DNA from: CAYMRL01 sp964473205 | GTDB lineage: Bacteria > Deinococcota > Deinococci > Deinococcales > Trueperaceae | DNA: 64,000 nt | NCBI GenBank assembly: GCA_964473205.1 | Contig: CAYYOK010000004.1 | Location: 1 to 64,000, forward strand | Direction: 5' to 3' | Shown: in pieces, positions 35,619-43,740 of the stretch | Layout of the letters: each line of letters opens with the position of its first letter | How positions within the stretch are numbered: the stretch's first letter is position 1 | Made by a program: the position numbers and the translations under genes | Notes under the pieces: model-generated | Databases searched by the model: none | Told to the model about the DNA's origin: nothing | What the model saw: the letters and a program-made list of their open reading frames with translations, nothing else

Positions 35619-36308
35619 GTGCCCGATCCGCGCGAGGTTCCCAACTACGGACCTACGCAGGCGGCACGCTACTTGCGCATGAACGTTTCTACGCTGAGAA
35701 CTTGGTTCTTCGGGCGCAGCTACGAGACGGCAAGTGGCCGCTCCATGTCCGAGCCATTGATTCGCGTAGCGAGTGAGGAACCGCGGCTTTTGTCGTTCAA
35801 CAACCTCATCGAGGCTCACATGTTGCTTGCGCTTCGCAGAGTCCACGAAGTTCCGATGAGCGCCGTTCGCGAGGCGTTGAGCGTTGCGGCTCGAGAGCTG
35901 AACGTTGGCCGTCTGTTCCTGCTCGACAGCTTGCAGACCGCGTTCGGCGAGATTTTCATCGACCACTACGGCCGCCTGGTTCACCTAAGGCACGGACAAC
36001 AGATCGCACTGAAGGAGTACTTCGAAGCGCATCTTCAACGCGTCGTACTGGACGAGCACTTAGCCCCTAGAGAGTTCTATCCGTTCTTGCGTGACTCGGC
36101 GTTCTTCCGATCCGATGACGATGGCCGGCCGATCTCGATCAACCCACGAGTAGGTTTCGGCCAACCGGTTGTCACGGGCACAGGTATCTCGACCGCCGTC
36201 ATCACGGAGCGAGTGAACGCCGGTGAGGATGAGCAAACCCTCGCTGAGGACTACTCTTTGACCAGGGCGCAGATCCGTGCCGCGATCATCTTCGAAGAAG
36301 CCGCTTGA
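35619..36308 (+). CDS. DUF433-type antitoxin (VapB45-like) with MerR-like HTH
   Basis: The N-terminal part of this 229-aa protein (about 8-60) looks like a helix-turn-helix (YGPTQAARYLRMNVSTLRTW). The C-terminal 60 residues form the DUF433 domain: INPRVGFGQPVVTGTGIST followed by AGEDEQTLAEDYSLTRAQIRAAI. It overlaps the PIN-like gene by 32 nt. This pairing resembles Mycobacterium Rv2018-Rv2019 (VapBC45), and the HTH would make it the autorepressor. GTG 35619 is the first standard start, though the frame is open further upstream. Confidence 0.8.
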   Translation: MPDPREVPNYGPTQAARYLRMNVSTLRTWFFGRSYETASGRSMSEPLIRVASEEPRLLSFNNLIEAHMLLALRRVHEVPMSAVREALSVAARELNVGRLFLLDSLQTAFGEIFIDHYGRLVHLRHGQQIALKEYFEAHLQRVVLDEHLAPREFYPFLRDSAFFRSDDDGRPISINPRVGFGQPVVTGTGISTAVITERVNAGEDEQTLAEDYSLTRAQIRAAIIFEEAA

Positions 36309-36753
36309 GAGAGTCCGGTTCTTCGTGGACCGGAATCTTGGCAGTCGAGTGTTCCCCGGGATACTTCGCGATCACGGAGTCGAGATCCAGGTCCATGACG
36401 AGGTGTACTCACAGGGAACGCAAGACGAGGAGTGGATCATCGAAGTCGCCAACAGCGGTCTGGTCGCGGTGACGCGAGACAAGCGAATCGCCAGGACTCC
36501 CGCTCAACTGCATGCGGTGTATGCCTCAGGGTTGCGCCTGATCGCGCTGGCCGGAGGAGATATCGCTACAGACAAGCTAGCGATCAACTTCGTGAACGCC
36601 CAGCCCGCAGTCGTACGCTTCGTCGCAGCGCATCAGGGCCCGTTCATCGCTAGGTTGGCTCGACCGATCTCCGAAGCCGATCTGCAGTCTGGAGGACACG
36701 GCGCACTCAAGATGTTCCGTTCCAGAGATGACCTGAGGGAACTCTACTCGTAG
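36277..36753 (+). CDS. PIN-like toxin (DUF5615/VapC45-like)
   Basis: This 158-aa protein has the degenerate PIN-like layout: an early acidic residue in FFVDRNLGSRVFPGIL, then GTQDEEWIIEVANSG and VTRDKRI. These are probable metal-binding acidic residues of an RNase. The GTG start lies within the antitoxin gene, so translation is coupled. Base composition appears less GC-rich than the flanking genes, in line with transfer; this was not computed. Confidence 0.78.
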   Translation: MPRSSSKKPLERVRFFVDRNLGSRVFPGILRDHGVEIQVHDEVYSQGTQDEEWIIEVANSGLVAVTRDKRIARTPAQLHAVYASGLRLIALAGGDIATDKLAINFVNAQPAVVRFVAAHQGPFIARLARPISEADLQSGGHGALKMFRSRDDLRELYS

Positions 36754-36913
36754 CTAGATGAACTGCTTGCTGCCCTCGTGTCGCGGCGAGGATCGGGTTG
36801 CAGCTAGTCGACGCCGACGAGCCGGCTGCGCATGACGACCGTCAGTGGGCTCATGCGCCTCTCGAGGACCGTCCCTACGAGCCAGCCGGTTGCGAGGTCG
36901 TAGGGCTACTCTC

Positions 36914-37510
36914 TCACAAGGCGCAGAAGAGCATGCCGAGACGGTCGAGCGCTTCGTTGGCGGGATCGCCGCTGGCGGAGGAGTACGAGAGCTGTACGAC
37001 CGCACCGCCGGCGCACAAAGCGATCGCTTCTCTGAGAAGTCCTTCCGCATCGATCAGGAACTGATGGTGGACCCTGTCCGGGGTGGTGTACCAGGCCATC
37101 ATCTCCTCCCCGAAGGAGTCGATGTGGTACTCGAGCAGACCTGGGAAGATCCCCTCGCCGCGCTCGATGTACATGATCGTCAGCGAGCGGATCAGGCTGT
37201 CTGCCGGTTCGAAGCTGCACACGTAAGACGAGCCGTAGCCGTAGACATCGTCCTCGTCGACCACCCTGCCCTGCTCGTCGACATCGCCCGTTGCCGCGCT
37301 GACGAAGAACCAATCGACACCGTCTCCTATCGCGGCCGTGAGTTGAGCATCGGTGACGATCGCACAGCCAGTGTCGTACTCGCTGACCTGCGCCAAAAGC
37401 GGAGCGTCTGGGACGGAACCCTGCCCCTGCGGTGCCGGCGTGAAGCCGGAGAGGAGCGCCAGCGCCGCGAGAGCGAGAAGGGCGAGTAGAAGGTTGCGGC
37501 GAAGGGTCAT
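36914..37510 (-). CDS. Exported hypothetical protein, 198 aa
   Basis: A signal peptide (MTLRRNLLLALLALAALALLSGF) is followed by a soluble domain with several acidic stretches and four cysteines: C49 in TGCAIVTD, one in SYVCSF, one in LCAGGA and one near the end in MLFCAL. Two disulfides are conceivable. The ATG at 37510 has a GAGGAG Shine-Dalgarno. I do not recognise the family. The 160-nt gap between it and the toxin gene shows nothing convincing. Confidence 0.65.
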   Translation of the reverse strand: MTLRRNLLLALLALAALALLSGFTPAPQGQGSVPDAPLLAQVSEYDTGCAIVTDAQLTAAIGDGVDWFFVSAATGDVDEQGRVVDEDDVYGYGSSYVCSFEPADSLIRSLTIMYIERGEGIFPGLLEYHIDSFGEEMMAWYTTPDRVHHQFLIDAEGLLREAIALCAGGAVVQLSYSSASGDPANEALDRLGMLFCAL

Positions 37511-37693
37511 GCCAACTCCTCGAGAAGGGAATCGCAGGCGACAACACTGCACTGCCGTAAAACAGCCGTGAAGCCAAGCGCCATGCGGATCTGACACAGG
37601 GATGCCAGCAAGGCGGCCGCGCGTCCAGTACCCGGCGAACGCACAGACCGGCGCAGGGGGCGGCCGGGTCTCATACGGCCCTCGCAAGGCCTA

Positions 37694-37734
37694 TCCTGTC
37701 CTGCTCCTGTCCTGCTCCTGTCCTGCTCCTGTCC
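37694..37734. repeat. 11-bp tandem repeat in the MFS gene promoter region
   Basis: TCCTGTCCTGC is repeated three times exactly (37694-37726) plus a partial fourth copy. The array ends 10 nt before the TACGCT -10 element of the MFS gene, so it covers the -35 region. Unit length equals about one helical turn. Confidence 0.9.
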
Positions 37735-37756
37735 GTGCAGGCGTACGCTCTAGCGA

Positions 37757-39364
37757 GTGGAAGCACCCGCTCGCACGCCCGAGCCCCAGCCGATGACGAC
37801 TCTGAGCCGGCGCGAGAAGCTGCTTGCATTCGGCGGCGTGCTGATCGTCTTGTTCCTCACCTCGCTCAACCTGACCGTCGTCGGGACTGCCCTGCCTCGG
37901 ATCATCGCCGAGCTCGAAGGGTTCCAGCTCTACGCCTGGGCCTTCACCGCGTTCGCACTGACTCAGACCGTGTCGCTGCCCGTGTACGGCAAGCTCTCCG
38001 ACCTGTACGGACGCAAACGCGTGCTGCTGTTCGGGATCTTGCTGTTCAGCGCGTCGTCCGTGCTCGGCGGCTTCGCGCAGTCGATGCCGCAGCTGATCCT
38101 CGTGCGCGCCCTTCAGGGCCTCGGCGGCGGTGCGCTGACGAGCGCGTCGTTCTCCGCCATCGGCGACATCTTCACGCCCAGGGAGCGCGGCGCGTACAAC
38201 GGCTTCACCGGCGCGGTGTTCGGCATCTCGAGCGTCATCGGGCCGCTCGCCGGCGGCCTGATCACGGACACGATCGGGTGGCGCTGGGTGTTCTTCGTCA
38301 ACGTGCCCATCGCCATGATCGCGTTCTACGTGATCACGCGCTTCTTCCCGGGGCCGAGGAGCCGCGGAGGCGGGCGCGTCGACCTGATCGGCACGATCTT
38401 GCTGGTGCTGGCGGTCGTTCCGCTTCTGCTCGCCCTGACGTTCGGCGGCGTCGACCTGGCGTGGACCTCCGCCCCGCTGCTGGCGGTGCTGGCGGTCGGC
38501 GCCACGATGCTCGCCGGTTTCATCATGTGGCAGCGACGCACCGCGGATCCGATCCTCGACCTCTCCCTCTTCGACAACCGCACGTTCACCGTCGCCAACA
38601 TCAGCGGCTTCCTGACCGGCGCGGGGATGTTCGGCGCGATCATCTACCTCCCGCTCTACATCCAGGGCGTGCAGGGCGCGTCCGCGGCCGCATCCGGCTT
38701 CGCGCTGGCGCCGCTGATGCTCGGGATGGTCGCCAGCAGCACGATCGCCGGCCTCAACGTCAGCCGCACCGGCAAGTACAAGCGCCTGATCCTCGCCGGG
38801 CTCGTCACGATGGTCGTCGCCTTCGCGCTGGCAACCACCTTGGACGCCTCGACTCCCGTGTTAGTCACCGTCGCGATCAGCGTCCTGCTCGGACTCGGTA
38901 TCGGCCCGACGAACTCGCTGTACGTGCTCGCCGTCCAGAACGCCTTCCCGCTCGCGCGGCTCGGCACGGTGACGAGCGCCAACATGTTCTTCCGTCAGAT
39001 GGGCGGAACGCTGGGCGTCGCCGTCTTCGGGGCGGTGGTAGCCGCCAGCCTCGCGGGCTTCGTCCGCAGCGATCTCCCACCCGCCCTCGGCCACCTGCCG
39101 ACCGCCGCGCTCGAGGAGATCGTCTCGCCCAACCTCCTCACCAGCCCTGAGCAGCTCGCCGCGGCGCGCGTGCAGATCGGCGGGTGGGTCGACGAAGCGT
39201 CCGCCGATACCGTGTTCGAGTCACTCGTGACCGGCCTGCGCAGCGCGCTGTCATCCGCTCTCGGGACCGTGTTCATCGTCGGTGGCGCCCTGGCTACACT
39301 CGCGCTGATCGTCACCGCGAGGCTGCCCGAGCTCGAGTTGCAGGGACCTGGTGGGCGTAGGTAG
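37757..39364 (+). CDS. MFS drug/proton antiporter, DHA2 (EmrB/QacA) family
   Basis: The 535-aa protein has 14 predicted membrane helices. Motif A is GKLSDLYGRKRVLL, motif C lies in VIGPLAGGLIT, and the helix-1 motif is LNLTVVGTALPRI. DHA2 pumps export hydrophobic or cationic drugs with protons. The GTG lies 7 nt after TACGCT (37744-37749), a leaderless start. An ATG in frame 12 codons later (MTTLSRREK) is an alternative. The promoter contains an 11-bp repeat array. Confidence 0.9.
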   Translation: MEAPARTPEPQPMTTLSRREKLLAFGGVLIVLFLTSLNLTVVGTALPRIIAELEGFQLYAWAFTAFALTQTVSLPVYGKLSDLYGRKRVLLFGILLFSASSVLGGFAQSMPQLILVRALQGLGGGALTSASFSAIGDIFTPRERGAYNGFTGAVFGISSVIGPLAGGLITDTIGWRWVFFVNVPIAMIAFYVITRFFPGPRSRGGGRVDLIGTILLVLAVVPLLLALTFGGVDLAWTSAPLLAVLAVGATMLAGFIMWQRRTADPILDLSLFDNRTFTVANISGFLTGAGMFGAIIYLPLYIQGVQGASAAASGFALAPLMLGMVASSTIAGLNVSRTGKYKRLILAGLVTMVVAFALATTLDASTPVLVTVAISVLLGLGIGPTNSLYVLAVQNAFPLARLGTVTSANMFFRQMGGTLGVAVFGAVVAASLAGFVRSDLPPALGHLPTAALEEIVSPNLLTSPEQLAAARVQIGGWVDEASADTVFESLVTGLRSALSSALGTVFIVGGALATLALIVTARLPELELQGPGGRR

Positions 39365-39397
39365 GTGGGCGAGGGGTTAAGAGCCTGAGTGCCCCTA

Positions 39398-40549
39398 CTA
39401 GGCGAACAGACTGTCTCGCTCCGCCAGCTCCGTAAGCGGCACAACCTCGACCTTATCGCCGAGAGGGTACCTGCGCGTTCCCGGGTAGATGATCGACGCA
39501 CGTGCCAGCCCCAAGTCATCGACTGCCGTGCGCAGCGACCTCGACAGAATCGGGGCGTCAGCTCGTTTGACCTCGACACCGTGGAGCTCGTCGCCTCGCC
39601 GCAACAGCAGGTCGATCTCGGCGCCCTGATGCACCGACCAGAACCACGCGTCGTCGTGAGCCTGTGTGGCGAGGATCTGCTCGATGGCAAAGCCTTCCCA
39701 CGATGAGCCAACCTTGGCGTGCGTCAACAACGACCGCCTGTCGGCGATCCCGAGGAGTTGATGAAGTAACCCGCTGTCCCTCACGTACACCTTCGGAGAT
39801 TTCACCTGCCTCTTGGCGAGGTTCGCGTGCCAGGGCTGGAGCTGCCTAACGACGAGCGCGTCGGTCAGCAGATCGAGGTAGCGGCGAGCGGTGGATGGAT
39901 CGACCCCCAGTGCTCGCGCAAGATCCGTGGCATTCCATAGCTGTGCTTGCCGATGCGCCAAGGCACTCCAGAATCTCTGGAGGGCAGCTGCGGGGATTCG
40001 AACGCCCCATTGCGGCAGGTCTCTTTCCAAGAGGGTCCGTACGAAGTCTCGGCGCCATTCGAGGCTGGATTCGTCATCTCTCGCGAGAAATGAGCGAGGC
40101 ATGCCTCCCCTGAGCCACAGTTGATCGAGGCTGTCCGCACCGACTTCCGATAGGTCGAACCCGCCGATCTCGATGACTCTAGTTCGACCCGCCAGACTCT
40201 CCGAGCTCTGTCGCATCAGGTCGCCGCTCGCGCTGCCAAGTATCAGGAAGCGCAGGTCTTCTTCGCCTCTATCGACAAGTACCCGAAGGACCGGAAACAA
40301 CTCTGGACGCCTTTGAATCTCGTCGATCACCACTAGGCCACGTAGCTCGCCGAGTGCGGTAACCGGTTGATCCAGGCGAGAGAGACCGACCGGATCCTCC
40401 AGGTCGAAGTAGTTCAGCGAGTACTGATCGAGGAAGGTCCTAGCAAGCGTAGTCTTGCCGGATTGCCGCGGTCCGGTCAGGACAGTCACGGGGACCTTGG
40501 CTATCGAGGCAGTTATGCGCTCGGATAGGCTTGGCCGAGGGACTTGCAC
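39398..40549 (-). CDS. AAA ATPase with DUF4143 C-terminal domain
   Basis: The protein is about 383 aa. Walker A GPRQSGKTT lies near residue 26, Walker B GLVVIDEIQRRP, and a sensor LILGSAS follows. The C-terminal DUF4143 half has a winged-helix-like segment (DLARALGVDPSTARRYLDLL) and a nuclease-like GAEIDLLL...VEVKRA. These proteins are frequent in accessory DNA; their function is unproven. TATAGT (minus strand, 40556-40561) abuts the first GTG (40555), so the second GTG (40549), 6 nt behind the -10, is the likely leaderless start. A perfect inverted repeat covers the promoter. Confidence 0.88.
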   Translation of the reverse strand: MQVPRPSLSERITASIAKVPVTVLTGPRQSGKTTLARTFLDQYSLNYFDLEDPVGLSRLDQPVTALGELRGLVVIDEIQRRPELFPVLRVLVDRGEEDLRFLILGSASGDLMRQSSESLAGRTRVIEIGGFDLSEVGADSLDQLWLRGGMPRSFLARDDESSLEWRRDFVRTLLERDLPQWGVRIPAAALQRFWSALAHRQAQLWNATDLARALGVDPSTARRYLDLLTDALVVRQLQPWHANLAKRQVKSPKVYVRDSGLLHQLLGIADRRSLLTHAKVGSSWEGFAIEQILATQAHDDAWFWSVHQGAEIDLLLRRGDELHGVEVKRADAPILSRSLRTAVDDLGLARASIIYPGTRRYPLGDKVEVVPLTELAERDSLFA

Positions 40550-40559
40550 CCGCACACTA

Positions 40560-40600
40560 TACTATGAAATTCCGGCAGACATTGCGGGAATTTCATAGTA
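40560..40600. promoter_or_regulatory. Perfect 14-bp inverted repeat over the ATPase promoter
   Basis: TACTATGAAATTCC (40560-40573) and GGAATTTCATAGTA (40587-40600) are perfect inverted copies 13 nt apart. The proximal arm overlaps the -10 TATAGT of the divergently read ATPase gene, so binding here would block transcription. It is much more AT-rich than its surroundings. An operator is the best reading; a mobile-element end is the alternative. Confidence 0.8.
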
Positions 40601-40633
40601 GGAGTTCGGCTGGGAGGATCCACTGGCCCACTG

Positions 40634-41695
40634 TCATACTCCCGCAACCCGTAGATCGGCCGCCACGAACGCGACTTCCCCACTCAACACGGTCAGCCGA
40701 CACCGCAGCCTCTCGCGTGCGACACGCTCCGCTGCGCGCGAGTCCCACAGCTTCGTCGCGACGGACTCCAGAGCCAGCACCGCGACGTCGGCCGGCGACC
40801 CGACGGCCAACGACGGCTTCGCGCTGATGACGGCAGCGGGGGCCACGGTGCTCGCGTGCAGCACCCTCTCGAGGGGCAGTCCTACCGCCAGCATCTTCGT
40901 CATCGTCGTGCACATGTCGTAGACGGGCCCCAGCACCGAGCGCCTGTGAAGGTCGGTGCTGATGATGACGGGCGGGCCGTCCGAGCGCACCCAAGTCTCG
41001 GCGGCGGGGAACGAGAAGCTGCCGCTGCCGTGCCCGATGTCGAGCCGGACGCCGCGCTCTACGGCGCTAAGTACGTCCGGCCGAGGTCGTCCGTCGGCGC
41101 CGACGATGCAGTTGGCGTACGGCGTGAAGCAGTGCGTGACGACGTCGCCGGCGCGCAGATGGTCGAGGACCACTTTCAGCTCCGGAGGCGGCTCGCTGAT
41201 GTGGACCATCACCGGCAGGCCCGTGTCGTCGGCTGCGCGGCGGACAGCCCCTAGCGCCTCGGCGGCGAGCTCACCGACGGTGTTGGGCGAGGCGCGGATC
41301 TTCAGGCCCTTGATCAGGTCCGGGTACGCCCTCGCCACGCGCACGGCGGCCTCGACGTCGGCCGCGCCGGGATGCAGCAGCTCGCCGTAAGGAGCGGCCA
41401 GCCCTCCCGCCGCGATGTTGAGGAACGCCTTGGTCCTGACGCGCGCGTTGCGCATGACGCGCGCGAGGCCGTCGAACGTGTAGGCGCCCGCGCTGCCCGC
41501 GTCCACCACCGTCGTCACGCCGCTGGCGAGGCTCGGCGGGTCCATGTCGACGCCCCAGAACGTCGCACCCGGGTAGGCGTGGACGTGCAGGTCGGTGAGG
41601 CCGGGCATGACTAGGCTGCCGTCCATGGCGGCCGAACGCGCGGCGGTACTAGGATCGATACGGTTCTCGATAGCGGCGATGGCGCCGTCCTTCAC
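40634..41695 (-). CDS. Amidohydrolase-superfamily enzyme (dihydroorotase-like), 5' end uncertain
   Basis: A metal-dependent hydrolase is indicated by PGLTDLHVHAYPG (HxH ligands), a candidate bridging Lys in LIKGLKIRA and a later VMVHISEPP and DVVTHCFTP. The C-terminal HASTVAPAAVISAKPSLAVGSPADVAVL is typical of this superfamily. The first standard start is GTG 41695, yet coding continues upstream with the usual first strands (YDLVLTGGRLFDP); no ATG, GTG or TTG exists there. CTG at 41788 or an assembly indel are possible. It is cotranscribed with the amidase. Substrate unknown; deacetylase or cyclic amide hydrolase. Confidence 0.8.
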   Translation of the reverse strand: MKDGAIAAIENRIDPSTAARSAAMDGSLVMPGLTDLHVHAYPGATFWGVDMDPPSLASGVTTVVDAGSAGAYTFDGLARVMRNARVRTKAFLNIAAGGLAAPYGELLHPGAADVEAAVRVARAYPDLIKGLKIRASPNTVGELAAEALGAVRRAADDTGLPVMVHISEPPPELKVVLDHLRAGDVVTHCFTPYANCIVGADGRPRPDVLSAVERGVRLDIGHGSGSFSFPAAETWVRSDGPPVIISTDLHRRSVLGPVYDMCTTMTKMLAVGLPLERVLHASTVAPAAVISAKPSLAVGSPADVAVLALESVATKLWDSRAAERVARERLRCRLTVLSGEVAFVAADLRVAGV

Positions 41696-41774
41696 GGCGA
41701 CATCGCCCTGGCGCCACGCGCCCTCGGCCGGGTCGAACAGCCGTCCTCCGGTCAGGACGAGGTCGTACCTGCGC

Positions 41775-43508
41775 TCAGCGGTCGACAGAAGCGGCCATCC
41801 TGTCGAGGTCTGGGAAGGGAGGTAGCGAGAAGGTCGCGGAGAGCGCCCTGCCGGCCTGCAGCAGGTGGAGCTCGCTGGCGGCGCGGCCGATCAGCTGCAT
41901 GCCGATGGGGATGCCCTCGTCGCTCAGGCCGACGGGGAACGACAGCCCAGGGTGGCCGCTCAGGTTGAAGGGAGACGTGTACGCCGCGTTGCTGCCGCGC
42001 CGGTGGGTCTTGGGGTTGCGAGCCGTCGAGGTGCGGGTCACCGGGCTCGTCGGCATGAGGATCATGTCGACATCGGCCAGGACCTCGTCGATCTGATCCC
42101 GGGCGAGCTCGCCGACGCGCAGGGCGTGCAGGTAGTCGGCCGCGCTGAGGCAGGCGCCGGGGAGGTTGTAGAAACCGGCGCTCTTGCCGTAGCGGCCGCG
42201 GTCCTTGCCGGGACCCTCGTGGTCGAAGTAGTGCTCGGCTGCGATCACGACGAAGTTGGCGCGCACCGCGTCGTGCAGGATGTCGAGCGTGGGCCGCGGC
42301 AGCTCGATGACGCGGTGGCCGAGAGCTTCGGCGGCGCGCTTCGTCGCCTCGAACGCACGCATCACGTCGGGTTCGGCACCTACGTCGGCCAGGTAGCCCG
42401 CCGGCACGGCGAACCTGAGCCCAGCAGGCGCCTCGGACACGAACGCGACCGACTCGGCAGGATCGATCCGCAAACGCTCGGTGGCGTTCGCATCGTCCGG
42501 GTCGATGAGCAGCGCGGCGAGAACGGTGGCTGCGTCGACGGCCTCCCTGGCCAGGATGCTGACCTCCGAGACCCTACCCTCGGTGACGCCAGCCGACGGC
42601 ACGCGGCCGTGGCCGGGCTTGAGGCCGAACAGCCCCTGCTGGCCGGCCGGCAACCTGGCGGAGCCGCCGCCGTCCGTGCCGAGCGCGAACGTGGCGAGCC
42701 GCCCCGCCACCGCCGAGCCGCCTCCGCTGCTTGACCCGACGGCGAACTCATCCGGGAACCAGGTGAGGCGTGGCGGCGGCGCCAGGTCGTCCTCGCTCGG
42801 CAGGCTCCAGCCGAACTCGTTGAGGTTGTGCTTGCCGACGAGCACGGCTCCCGCCGCACGCAGACGCCTTATGCACTCGGCGTCGCGGCTCGGCACCCAG
42901 TCGCGCATCAGTGGCGAGTTGTAGGTGCAGCGCATCCCCGCGGCGGGGATGCTGTCCTTGGCGCCGAAAGGCACGCCGTGGAGCAGGCTGCGCGGCCCGG
43001 ACTGCGGCAGCTCGGCGCTGAGCGCCGCGGCAGCGGCCAGCGCCCCTTCACTGTTGACGGTTATGTAGCTGCGAACGACCGGGTCGTACTCGTCGATCCT
43101 GGCGAGCTGCGCGGACACGAGGTCGAGCGGCGAGAACTCGCCGGCGGCGAAGCGCCGGGCCAGCTCGACGAGCCCGTCGTCGAGCGCTCCGGCAGGAAGC
43201 GGGCGCGCTTCCGGTACCTCGCCTCCGGCCACGGCGCGCGGGTACCGAGACTCCTCGCCCGGACGGGCAGGCCGGTTGCATTCGGCAGCCCGCAACGGCA
43301 GGTCGGCATAGCGTCCCTCGTGGCCGGGGGACTCGACGCTCCGCAACCTGTCGGCCATGTCCCAGGAGTCGACGACGTACTCGCTGAGCCTCTGGTGCTC
43401 GGCCGGGCTCAGCCCCAGTTTCGCGCGGGCGGCCAGAGCCGCGACGATCTCCGAGGTCTTGAGCGCTTCTAGCTGATCGGGAGCTGGACCTGCGCTGTCG
43501 TCGGCCAT
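41775..43508 (-). CDS. Amidase-signature-family hydrolase with N-terminal extension
   Basis: The 577-aa protein has the Ser-cisSer-Lys triad: K184 in HGVPFGAKDS, cis-Ser in VGSSSGGGS (about 259-261) and nucleophile S283 in GTDGGGSARLPAG. The C-terminal half is standard (LMPTSPVTRT, HPGLSFPVGLSDEGIPIGMQLIG). The first 65 residues (IVAALAARAKLGLSPAEHQR, YVVDSWDMADRLRSVES) look like a fused GatC/AtzG-type helper segment. The ATG has GGAGG upstream. With the downstream amidohydrolase it may open and deamidate an N-containing compound. An 11-bp repeat array and a GntR-type operator lie in the promoter region. Confidence 0.87.
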   Translation of the reverse strand: MADDSAGPAPDQLEALKTSEIVAALAARAKLGLSPAEHQRLSEYVVDSWDMADRLRSVESPGHEGRYADLPLRAAECNRPARPGEESRYPRAVAGGEVPEARPLPAGALDDGLVELARRFAAGEFSPLDLVSAQLARIDEYDPVVRSYITVNSEGALAAAAALSAELPQSGPRSLLHGVPFGAKDSIPAAGMRCTYNSPLMRDWVPSRDAECIRRLRAAGAVLVGKHNLNEFGWSLPSEDDLAPPPRLTWFPDEFAVGSSSGGGSAVAGRLATFALGTDGGGSARLPAGQQGLFGLKPGHGRVPSAGVTEGRVSEVSILAREAVDAATVLAALLIDPDDANATERLRIDPAESVAFVSEAPAGLRFAVPAGYLADVGAEPDVMRAFEATKRAAEALGHRVIELPRPTLDILHDAVRANFVVIAAEHYFDHEGPGKDRGRYGKSAGFYNLPGACLSAADYLHALRVGELARDQIDEVLADVDMILMPTSPVTRTSTARNPKTHRRGSNAAYTSPFNLSGHPGLSFPVGLSDEGIPIGMQLIGRAASELHLLQAGRALSATFSLPPFPDLDRMAASVDR

Positions 43509-43528
43509 CCTGTCGCCTCCGTCTGTCG

Positions 43529-43583
43529 GCTTACCTATCGCTTACCTATCGCTTACCTATCGCGTACCTGTCGCGCACGTATC
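43529..43583. repeat. 11-bp tandem repeat upstream of the amidase gene
   Basis: GCTTACCTATC is repeated three times exactly (43529-43561), then twice with changes (43562-43583). The array lies between the amidase start codon and its probable promoter, 20 nt before the ATG. Confidence 0.9.
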
Positions 43584-43627
43584 AAGTGCCTGGCGCGTCG
43601 CTCGAGCGGCGCCGGTCGAAGCCACGG

Positions 43628-43670
43628 TTGACGCCACCCGAAGTGATATGTAACATTTCAGATATTACAT
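43628..43670 (+). promoter_or_regulatory. Promoter and operator candidate of the GntR regulator
   Basis: TTGACG (43628-43633) and TAACAT (43651-43656) are 17 nt apart. The inverted repeat ATGTAA-N11-TTACAT (43648-43670) overlaps the -10. Its AT-rich character and dyad suit a GntR/FCD operator, and its position between divergent genes would allow control of both the amidase operon and the sugar-acid operon. Confidence 0.7.
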
Positions 43671-43740
43671 TACGCCAAGGATGCGTCAAGAGCGCACCTA
43701 GCACCGAGAACGCCCGAGAACGCCGAAGGAGACGACGTTG

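Noticed and set aside
36754..36913. Short minus-strand frame (about 33 codons, reads PYDLATGWLVGTVLERR) as gene remnant
   Set aside because: No start codon at its beginning, directly preceded by a stop, and no family recognised.
41640..43720. Mobile-element ends around the amidase pair
   Set aside because: The repeats there are short tandem arrays and an operator-like dyad; no transposase or target duplication is present.
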